A stretch of 64,000 nt of DNA from Deinococcus metallilatus (GTDB lineage: Bacteria; Deinococcota; Deinococci; Deinococcales; Deinococcaceae), in NCBI RefSeq assembly GCF_004758605.1, contig NZ_CP038512.1, positions 476,001-540,000 on the forward strand, read 5' to 3'. Both the position numbers and the translations under genes were made by a program. The notes beneath the pieces are model-generated. The model was not told where the DNA came from and searched no databases. It saw only the letters and a list, made by a program, of their open reading frames with translations. This document shows positions 54,572 through 64,000 of the stretch, one piece after another (the stretch's first letter is position 1; every line of letters starts with the position of its first letter).

Positions 54572-54970
54572 ATGACGACCCTGATTGCCGGGCTGGATCA
54601 CGTTCAGATCGAGGCGCCTGCGGGCTGCGAACCACAGGCGCGGGCCTTTTTCGCTGACTTCCTGGGGTTGCCGGAACTGCACAAACCGGAGGCGCTGCGG
54701 GGCCGGGGCGGTGTCTGGTTTGCCCTGCCGGATGGACGACAACTGCATGTGGGCGTCACCCCCGACTTCGTGCCGCGTGAGAAGGGGCACCCGGCCCTGC
54801 GTTGCCTGGACCTCGCCGCCTTTCAGACGCACTGTGAGGCCCACGGTATCTCCTGCCGGGCCGACGCGGAAGCGGGGGTGTCGCGTGTGTTCCTGCGCGA
54901 CCCTTTCGGCAACCGGCTGGAGGTCGTGGAGGGGGCGCACGAAAGCATTCCGCTGAACGCTGCGCCCTGA
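54572..54970 (+). CDS. VOC-superfamily (glyoxalase/dioxygenase-like) protein
   Basis: 132-residue protein with two βαβββ modules. The first, GLDHVQIEAPAGCEPQARAF (about 7-26) with FLGLPEL, and the last, VFLRDPFGNRLEVVEG (about 107-122), carry the usual metal-ligand positions (His9 and Glu near 119), and ALPDGRQLHVGV lies between. Reaction unknown: lyase, isomerase, fosfomycin-type transferase or a non-catalytic binder. Monocistronic by its own promoter. Confidence 0.8.
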   Translation: MTTLIAGLDHVQIEAPAGCEPQARAFFADFLGLPELHKPEALRGRGGVWFALPDGRQLHVGVTPDFVPREKGHPALRCLDLAAFQTHCEAHGISCRADAEAGVSRVFLRDPFGNRLEVVEGAHESIPLNAAP

Positions 54971-54980
54971 GTGACCCGCC

Positions 54981-54986
54981 TAGAAT
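54981..54986 (+). promoter_or_regulatory. -10 element, leaderless start of Nif3-like gene
   Basis: TAGAAT, 6 bases before the ATG at 54993. Confidence 0.55.
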
Positions 54987-54992
54987 GCAGCC

Positions 54993-55780
<788 letters not shown>

Positions 55781-55784
<4 letters not shown>

Positions 55785-56443
55785 CGCCCGGCCTCTTCGT
55801 CTCCTTCGAAGGCCCCGAGGGCGCGGGCAAGAGCACGCAGCTCGCGTGGCTGGCGGCGCGGCTGGCAGAGGCGGGGGTGCCGCACGTGGTCACGCGCGAG
55901 CCGGGCGGAACGCCGCTGGGGACCCGCGTCCGTGAGGTGCTGCTGGACCCGCTGCTGAACATCGACCCGCTGCCCGAGTTCCTGCTGTATTCCGCCAGCC
56001 GCGCGCAACTCGTCGGCAACGTGATCTGTCCGGCGCTCGCGCGGGGTGAGGCCGTCCTGTGCGACCGGTATGCCGATTCCAGTCTGGCCTACCAGGGAGC
56101 CGGGCGCGGGCTGGACCCGACTTTCCTCGCGGCCCTCACGCGCGAGGTGACGGGCGGGCTGGTCCCGGACCTCACGGTGCTGCTCGACCTCGATCCGGCG
56201 CTGGGGCTGGCGCGGGCGGCCTCACGTGGGCAGCCCGACCGCCTGGAACGCGCGGACCTGGGGTTTCATGGGCGGGTCCGCGCCGGGTTTCTGGCCCTGG
56301 CCGCCCAGGCGCCTCGGCGGTTCCTGGTGCTGGACGCCACCCGCGACCCCGGCGCGCTGGCGGACGCCATCTGGCAGGCGGTGCGGGACAGGCTGAGCCG
56401 AAGCCCGGCGGACAGGTCATCCCCTCACCTGAGCGGGGATTGA
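55781..56443 (+). CDS. tmk: Thymidylate kinase
   Basis: dTMP to dTDP kinase, 220 residues. P-loop VSFEGPEGAGKSTQLAWLA (about residues 7-25), DR(Y/H) motif LCDRYADSSLAYQGAGRGLD (about 93-112), and LID segment RGQPDRLERADLGFHGRV (about 148-165). The GTG at 55781 overlaps the Nif3 stop and puts the P-loop where expected; another in-frame GTG at 55751 would extend the protein by 10 residues. Essential for DNA synthesis. Confidence 0.94.
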
Positions 56444-56517
56444 TCAGACCCCCGGGGCCTCCGCGATTGCCAGCGGAGGCCCCGGGAGGGCGAGCGAGCG
56501 GCCCAGTGCCGCAGGGA

Positions 56518-57744
56518 TCAGGGGGAGAGGGCGCCCGGGGTGGAGCGCAGGGCCTGATACCAGACGTTGGCCAGCTTGCTGTAGCCCGTGCTGTTGGGAT
56601 GTACCCCATCGGCCAAATCCGCCACATTCAGCGCCGCATTCACGTCCACCAGCGTCACCTTCTGCCCCTGTGCCGCCCGGCTGCGTACCACCTCCGGCAA
56701 GGCCGCGTTGTACTGCCCCACCCAGCGGTTCTGCCCCGCCTCCGCTAACGGCGGCAGCGTCGCCACCAGAATCAGCATGTTGGGACGGCGGGCACTCATC
56801 TGATCGAGCAGGGCGCCGAGGCGTTTGGGGGCGTTGGCGGGGTCACGGTTCTGGATGATGTCGTTGGTGCCGATCATCAGCAGGGTGGTGGCGGGTTGCT
56901 GCTGGTCGAGCCAGGTGTTGACCTGGGCGGCGATTTCGTCGATGCGCCAGCCGGAGTGGCCCTCGTGGTCGCGGTCGGGGAGGGCGGCGGGGCCGTTGAG
57001 GAGGGAGCCGACGAAATCGAAGGGGAGGCCTGCGGCGCTGAGTTTCTGGAAGAGTCCGGTGCGGTAGCCCCCCGGGATGTTGTACCCGTCCGTGATCGAG
57101 TCCCCCAGCGGCATGATCCGCACGGGCGTCGGGGCGGGCGTACTGGTGGGCGGCGGGGCCGAAGTCTGGGTGGTCGGTTGGAGTTTCCAGCGTTGGGCAC
57201 AGGTGTTGTTGTCACTGTAGATCTGCACCTGCGCGCCGTTGCTGAGGGACGCGCCGCGCACGTCGAGCCGCATGTTCGCGGCGTGCCGGGGAATCAGCTC
57301 GTAAAACCCGTTGCCGACATCCTCCAACTTCCATTGCTGGTTGGTCCCGCCGCCGTACCCCCACTGCCCCACCCGGCTGCCGTTGGCGGTGGCCCAGCCG
57401 TAGACTTCCAGCGCCTTGCCGCTGTGCCGGGCGACGAGCTTGAAGTACCCACTGTCGGTCGCCTGGAGGGTCCACTGCTGGTTGGTGCCCCCCTGGTAGT
57501 CCCACTGCATCACACTGGCCCCGTTGGCGGTGGAGGCGTTCTGCACATCAAGCCCCTTGCCGGAGCACATGTTCAGGACAGCGTAGGTCTGCCCACTGCT
57601 CGGCAGGGCGAGCGTGCTGAACAGGGGGGAGGGCGCGGCGCTCTCTTCGGCAGCCGAGGGGGCCGAGGTGCCGCCGCAGGCAGCCAGCAGCAGGGGGAGG
57701 CTCAGGACGGCAGCCGTACGGGAAGCTCGTGGAGGACGTGACAT
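56518..57744 (-). CDS. Lipoprotein with ricin-type lectin and SGNH/GDSL hydrolase domains
   Basis: 408 residues. Signal with lipobox LLLAACGG (lipid Cys about 23). Residues ~50-190 are a ricin B β-trefoil with three QxW repeats (NQQWTL, NQQWKL, AQRWKL), a sugar-binding module. After a Pro/Thr linker comes an SGNH esterase: block I MPLGDSITDGY (Ser, about 215), block III GTNDII (about 290) and block V DGVHPNSTGY (Asp/His, about 385). Probably deacetylates or de-esterifies a polysaccharide at the cell surface. AAGGAG lies 5 bases before the ATG. Confidence 0.9.
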   Translation of the reverse strand: MSRPPRASRTAAVLSLPLLLAACGGTSAPSAAEESAAPSPLFSTLALPSSGQTYAVLNMCSGKGLDVQNASTANGASVMQWDYQGGTNQQWTLQATDSGYFKLVARHSGKALEVYGWATANGSRVGQWGYGGGTNQQWKLEDVGNGFYELIPRHAANMRLDVRGASLSNGAQVQIYSDNNTCAQRWKLQPTTQTSAPPPTSTPAPTPVRIMPLGDSITDGYNIPGGYRTGLFQKLSAAGLPFDFVGSLLNGPAALPDRDHEGHSGWRIDEIAAQVNTWLDQQQPATTLLMIGTNDIIQNRDPANAPKRLGALLDQMSARRPNMLILVATLPPLAEAGQNRWVGQYNAALPEVVRSRAAQGQKVTLVDVNAALNVADLADGVHPNSTGYSKLANVWYQALRSTPGALSP

Positions 57745-58321
57745 GAGGCTCCTTTCCATCTTCAGGACGGATTCAAGATGTGATGACAGGGCGACCCGGC
57801 CCAAGGCAAGACCGGGAGTATTCAGAAAAGCCACTGAAAAGCAAAACCAGTCAGGGTTCGTGCGGGCGGGTCAAGTCGTGACCGCCACGGCCCCATTCAA
57901 GTCAGATGCCAGACTCCTTTCTGGGGCTCAGATATAGGCGTTGAAGATCAATGACCGCTAATACACCCCTGGAAATCAAACAACTGGAACAGGCGGATAG
58001 ACGCGGCACAAAACAACTCGCGCAGCGCCAACAACGGGACGCACGCTTCCTCTGGGCTGAGGCGATCCCAGCAATGTTAAGAGGACCTGCATGAACGTAC
58101 GAAACTGATTCCGCTTTAATCTGTAGTACGGGTCACGGTAGGTTCTCTGAGACGGCCGGTTGTCTTGATGAGAAACCGGCCCGGCCCCTGCTTTTGGGAT
58201 GGCCTGACCTCACTGCGCCCCAGCCCCCGGCTCCCCTGACAACACGAAGAAGGCCGCAGAGGACACCGCCGGACGCTATGGCCGCGTTCTCTGGAGCGGG
58301 ACGGTCCTGCCCGTGCCTGCC
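57745..58321. other. 577-bp gap, visibly A/T-richer than surroundings
   Basis: Holds a possible 47-codon ORF (57951-58094) and a hairpin GGCCGGTT/AACCGGCC (58154-58181, 12-base loop). The base composition differs from the neighbouring genes, suggesting acquired or decaying DNA. No other gene recognised. Confidence 0.5.
57951..58094 (+). CDS. Possible small protein in low-GC gap (hypothetical)
   Basis: 47 residues from ATG: TPLEIKQLEQADRRGTKQLA then QRQQRDARFLWAEAIPAML. It is charged, helical-looking and uses codons such as AGA, TTA and ACA that are rare in the neighbouring genes. No good Shine-Dalgarno sequence (GAAGATCA before the ATG) and no -10 hexamer at leaderless spacing. Could be a remnant of a larger acquired gene. 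Function unknown. Confidence 0.25.
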   Translation: MTANTPLEIKQLEQADRRGTKQLAQRQQRDARFLWAEAIPAMLRGPA

Positions 58322-59203
58322 TCAGCGCCTGGAGCCCGCGCGGCCCGTCGTCCCGGTTTCAGGGCGGATGCCCGGCACCTTCACCTCGAAGACGGTGGGC
58401 CAGCGTTTGCCGGTCAGGAGCAGGGTGCCGCGCTCGGGCACGAAGGCGATCCCGTTGGACACGTCGTCGAAGGTGAGGGGCTGCGCGCTGTGGGCGGCGT
58501 CGGTGCTGGCTTCCTGCATCAGGGATTGCACGTCGAGCCAGGCGGTCACGTTGCCGGTTTTGGGATCGATGCGGGCGATGCGGTCGGTGAGCCAGATGTT
58601 GGCGTAGACACTGCCCTGCACGTATTCCAGTTCGTTCAGGTTCTTGACCGGCTGGCCCTGGTCGGTCACGCGCAGCGTGCGGGTCACGGCAAAGGTTTTG
58701 GGATCGCGCCAGAACAGGGTGCTGGACCCGTCACTCATGATCAGGCTGCGGCCGTCGTTCGTGAGGCCCCAACCTTCACCCGAGTAGCGGTAGCGCCCCA
58801 GCTCACGCAGGGTGGCCGCGTCGAGGGCGAAGGCCACGCCCGACTGCCAGGTGAGGTGGTAGGCGACGCCGTTCAGAACGCTTACCCCCTCCCCGAAGGC
58901 ACTGGCAAGGGGGGTGGGGACTTCGGCCAGCACCCGGCCGCTTTTCAGTTCCCAGCGGCGCACGCCCGATTCCCCGACCTGTCCGGTGCTCTCGATCAGC
59001 AGGCCGCCCCCCAGGTATTGCAGGCCCTCGGTGAAGGCCGCGCGGTCGTGTGGATAACGGGCAGTGACCGCGGGCCGCAACACCGGTGTGGACGGCGAGA
59101 GGGACGCCCGCGCGGGCGTCACCGTGACGGTCATCAGGGCCAGGGTCACCAGGGCGGCGGTCAGAACAGCGGGCAGCGGAGGACGGGCGCGCATCCCCCG
59201 CAT
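58322..59203 (-). CDS. Glutaminyl-peptide cyclotransferase (plant/bacterial type)
   Basis: Converts N-terminal glutamine to pyroglutamate; 293 residues. Signal peptide within the first ~33 residues (hydrophobic LTAALVTLALMTVTVTPARA), so exported. Five-bladed β-propeller signatures: YPHDRAAFTEGLQYLGGGLL (about 50-69), ESTGQVGESGVRRWEL, GEGVSVLNGVAYHLTW (about 103), and NLNELEYVQGSVYANIWLTD (about 189-208) with the catalytic-site glutamate. The end FDDVSNGIAFVPERGTLLLT is diagnostic. A second ATG at 59194 is an alternative start. Confidence 0.9.
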   Translation of the reverse strand: MRGMRARPPLPAVLTAALVTLALMTVTVTPARASLSPSTPVLRPAVTARYPHDRAAFTEGLQYLGGGLLIESTGQVGESGVRRWELKSGRVLAEVPTPLASAFGEGVSVLNGVAYHLTWQSGVAFALDAATLRELGRYRYSGEGWGLTNDGRSLIMSDGSSTLFWRDPKTFAVTRTLRVTDQGQPVKNLNELEYVQGSVYANIWLTDRIARIDPKTGNVTAWLDVQSLMQEASTDAAHSAQPLTFDDVSNGIAFVPERGTLLLTGKRWPTVFEVKVPGIRPETGTTGRAGSRR

Positions 59204-59264
59204 GGTAGCGGGGTTCCCCCGGCGTCAGGCGTTCAGAGCTTGCTCACCTGCCTTGAGCAATTCA

Positions 59265-59651
59265 TCAGGCTTCCGTCTCCACCACCGGTTTCACGAACGC
59301 GGCCGAGTCGTAGTAGGTGCGGAAGGCGCTCACCTTCTGCCCGTCGTGTTCGATCACGCTCGCGCCCCGGTAGGCGATGTCGGTGCCGTCAGCGAGTTGG
59401 CCGGTCGCCTGCCACTCCATCAACCCGGTGTGGCCGTCGTCGCTGTGGTGGGTGAACTGGCTGCGGATGGTCTGGAAGTTGTCCAGATACGTCTGCCAGA
59501 ACTGACGTGCGCCTTCCTGGCCCCGCCAGAGCTGCGTGGTGAGATTTTGCAGCGTCGCGTCGTCCGCGAACAGCGCGACCAGGGGGGCCGGGTCGCCGTC
59601 TTCCTCGGTGGTCTGAAGGGCCTGCATGAACGCCTCGGTCAGGTTCGCCAT
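59265..59651 (-). CDS. NTF2-like / SnoaL-like protein
   Basis: 128-residue cone-shaped α+β barrel protein: helix MANLTEAFMQALQTTEEDGD, then LVALFADDATLQNL, FWQTYLDNFQTIRSQF and YRGASVIEHDGQKVSAFRTY, the ordered elements of the SnoaL/ketosteroid-isomerase fold. Members may be isomerases, cyclases or plain binders; no catalytic residue can be assigned. It lies 61 bases downstream of queG on the same strand and may be cotranscribed. Confidence 0.75.
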   Translation of the reverse strand: MANLTEAFMQALQTTEEDGDPAPLVALFADDATLQNLTTQLWRGQEGARQFWQTYLDNFQTIRSQFTHHSDDGHTGLMEWQATGQLADGTDIAYRGASVIEHDGQKVSAFRTYYDSAAFVKPVVETEA

Positions 59652-59709
59652 GGCTCACCACACCACGCGGCGTGGCCGGAAAGAGTGGCCGATCACCCAG
59701 GCAGGCCGC

Positions 59710-60813
59710 TCATGAAGCGACGCCCAACGCGCGGGCGGCCGTTTCCCGCACCGTCTCCTGCGGGTCGTCCAGCAGCGCCCGGACGTGCCCCGCCTCACCC
59801 CACTGCCCCAGCGCCCAGGCCGCCGCCTCGCGGACTTCCCAGGCGGGGTCCTGCACTCCGGCCAGCAGGAGCGGCCAGCCCCCCGGGTCGCGCGTGTTGC
59901 CCAGGACCGTCAGCGCGTTGCGGGCCATGCCCTTGCGGCGTGGGCGCAGAAAGGCCGTGCCCGCGAACCGCCGCTCGAACTGCCGCTCGCTGACACCGAA
60001 AAAGGCGCCCAGGTCGGGGTGCGCCAGCTCGGGGTCCGGCTGGAGGAGGCGCGCGAGCGGCCCGGCCTTCTGCGTCCAGGGGCAGACCTCGCTGCATATG
60101 TCGCAGCCGAAGAGCCAGTCGCCCATTCCGGCGCGCAGTTCGGGCGACACCGGCCCCCGGTGTTCGATGGTCAGGTACGAGATGCAGCGCCGCGCGTCGA
60201 TGGCCCGGTCCGGCCCGATGGCGTTCGTGGGGCAGGCCGCCACGCAGCGGAAGCAGCGCCCGCAGCGGTCGGGATGGGCCTCCTGTGGCCCCACGAACGG
60301 CAGGTCGGTCAACAGCACCGCCAGCGTCACGAAGGCGCCCAGCCGCGTGCTGATATTCATCCCCGACTTGCCGCGCCAGCCCAGGAACGCTTCCGCCGCG
60401 AAGAGGCGCTCCATCACCGGTCCGTGGTCCACGTAGCCCCGCGCCCGCACCCCCAGCCGTGCCGCTTCCTCCTCCAGCCGGGTCAGGACGGGCTGAAGCT
60501 GGTCGTGATAGTCGGGGGTCCAGGCATAGCGGGCGACCCTTCCCACCCGCACACCTCCTGTAGGCACACCGGGGTCCGCAAAGGCGTGCGAGACGCCCAG
60601 CACCAGGACGCTCGCCGTGCCCTCCAGACGGCTCGCGGGGTCCGAGCGGGCCGGAAGCTGCCGCTCCAGATAGCCCATCCCCGCGTGCCGCCCCGCCGCC
60701 AGCCACGCCGCGTACTCGGTCACTGCCGACGCCGGGACGTTTGCGGGTGCCCAGCCCACCGCGTCCGCCCCCAGCGACACGGCGAGGTCGGAGAGGAGTT
60801 CGGCGCGGTTCAC
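59710..60813 (-). CDS. queG: Epoxyqueuosine reductase
   Basis: Cobalamin and Fe-S enzyme that makes the last step of queuosine in tRNA; 367 residues. Two [4Fe-4S] motifs: [19 protein letters not shown] (about 183-201) and [17 protein letters not shown] (about 232-248). [20 protein letters not shown] (about 128) is a QueG signature with the catalytic Asp. The C-terminal ~60 residues ([20 protein letters not shown]) are a HEAT-repeat tail. GTG at 60813 is chosen because a -10 element lies 7 bases upstream; the longer open frame is repeat sequence. Confidence 0.93.
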   Translation of the reverse strand: MNRAELLSDLAVSLGADAVGWAPANVPASAVTEYAAWLAAGRHAGMGYLERQLPARSDPASRLEGTASVLVLGVSHAFADPGVPTGGVRVGRVARYAWTPDYHDQLQPVLTRLEEEAARLGVRARGYVDHGPVMERLFAAEAFLGWRGKSGMNISTRLGAFVTLAVLLTDLPFVGPQEAHPDRCGRCFRCVAACPTNAIGPDRAIDARRCISYLTIEHRGPVSPELRAGMGDWLFGCDICSEVCPWTQKAGPLARLLQPDPELAHPDLGAFFGVSERQFERRFAGTAFLRPRRKGMARNALTVLGNTRDPGGWPLLLAGVQDPAWEVREAAAWALGQWGEAGHVRALLDDPQETVRETAARALGVAS

Positions 60814-60820
60814 GGGGGAG

Positions 60821-60826
60821 AGTATG
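60821..60826 (-). promoter_or_regulatory. -10 element, leaderless GTG start of queG
   Basis: CATACT on the minus strand, 7 bases before the GTG at 60813. Confidence 0.45.
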
Positions 60827-60919
60827 GGGCCTGGGGCGGGTGGCGTATGGCGTGGAGGGAACAGAAGGGGGTGGGGCGGCGGCTGGAGTCGTGCTTGGAG
60901 GGCAGCCTGCGGCTGCCAC

Positions 60920-60997
60920 CCCCCGCTGCAAGCGGCTCTGCGAGTCCCAGCCTCTCGCGGTGCGAGCTGTACCAGTCCCCCGCAAGGGGGGAGGAGC
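60920..60997 (+). repeat. MITE-interior repeat, solo copy
   Basis: Matches the interior of 2291-2496 almost base for base (GCTCTGCGAGTCCCAGCCTC, TCGCGGTGCGAGCTGTACCA, then CCCCGCAAGGGGGGAGGAG) but the terminal inverted repeats are absent. Preceded by GGCAGCCTGCGGCTGCC, also seen near 33845 in inverse orientation. Confidence 0.75.
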
Positions 60998-61098
60998 AAA
61001 AACTCCCGCCTCCACGTCCTTCATCCTCCCAAAGAAGAAGGTGGAGGAACACCTCCCCCACCTCCACAAGCGACAAGCTACAGGCTACACGCCGACCC

Positions 61099-63888
<2,790 letters not shown>

Positions 63889-64000
63889 GCAGCCTCCTGA
63901 AAAGGGGAGAGAGCGGAAGGTCAGTGGAAATGCCAGGAGCAACTACGGGCCGGTGCCAACTGGAGTTCCGCCCCGGAGCCTACCGTCTGCCCTGTCACTT

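Overview
The window is high-GC, gene-dense chromosomal DNA that I read as a Deinococcus or close relative. The case rests on three things: many genes preceded by a TANNNT -10 hexamer only 5-9 bases before the start codon (leaderless mRNAs, known to be abundant in Deinococcus); the type of gene content; and small dispersed repeats of the kind known from that genus. Genes lie on both strands in short operons. I see no rRNA, CRISPR array, phage or complete insertion sequence.

Layout. 1-2200: partial AI-2E-type permease (-) and a TrmA/RlmD-type RNA methyltransferase without Fe-S cysteines. 2201-2877: repeats. 2878-4558: small lipoprotein and a flavin oxidoreductase. 4579-6743 (-): thiol-redox protein, a possible ADP-ribosyltransferase-like protein and an ADP-ribosylglycohydrolase. 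6789-8772: polar amino-acid uptake genes around a tiny ORF. 9006-9676 (-): paired SMR exporters behind a terminator-like leader. 9989-11900: dehydrogenase-like protein and AzlCD. 11998-15524: PASTA protein with a decayed kinase domain, cysteine desulfurase, HD hydrolase. 15482-22817 (-): P-loop kinase, class V aminotransferase, T-box-led Nudix-valS operon, DUF4388 protein, NDH-2. 23169-27058: molybdenum hydroxylase S-L-M operon. Then slyD (-), moeA (+), hemL plus a CoA-binding protein (-), an anchored protein (-) and a secreted esterase-like lipoprotein (+).

34243-41484 is thiamine territory (-). A TPP riboswitch controls thiB; then come a GMC oxidoreductase, thiP, a mazEF toxin-antitoxin pair, thiQ and thiN. 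mazE-mazF-thiQ-thiN are chained by 4-base overlaps, so toxin-antitoxin and thiamine genes are translationally linked. 41656-49902 holds MFS exporters, a Nudix hydrolase, a MarR regulator, a GAF histidine kinase, a yefM-yoeB pair, a TrmJ-type methyltransferase and an alpha/beta hydrolase. 49906-54482: glgA, four tRNAs (Ile2, Val, Ala, Met), a tRNA 3' fragment, a cystine-type ABC pair and a TrmB regulator. 54572-63888: VOC protein, Nif3-like protein, tmk, ricin/SGNH lipoprotein, glutamine cyclotransferase, NTF2-like protein, queG and a tandem M16 protease.

Four repeat families are visible within the window itself: a ~210-bp element with 16-18-bp terminal inverted repeats (2291-2496, 8787-8997), a 135-bp element at 15992-16126 that supplies the end of one gene and the promoter of another, a ~335-bp repeat present as two inverted copies 31 kb apart (2514-2840, 33424-33761), and REP-like palindromes. 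All gene functions are inferred from motifs read by eye; no database search was possible.
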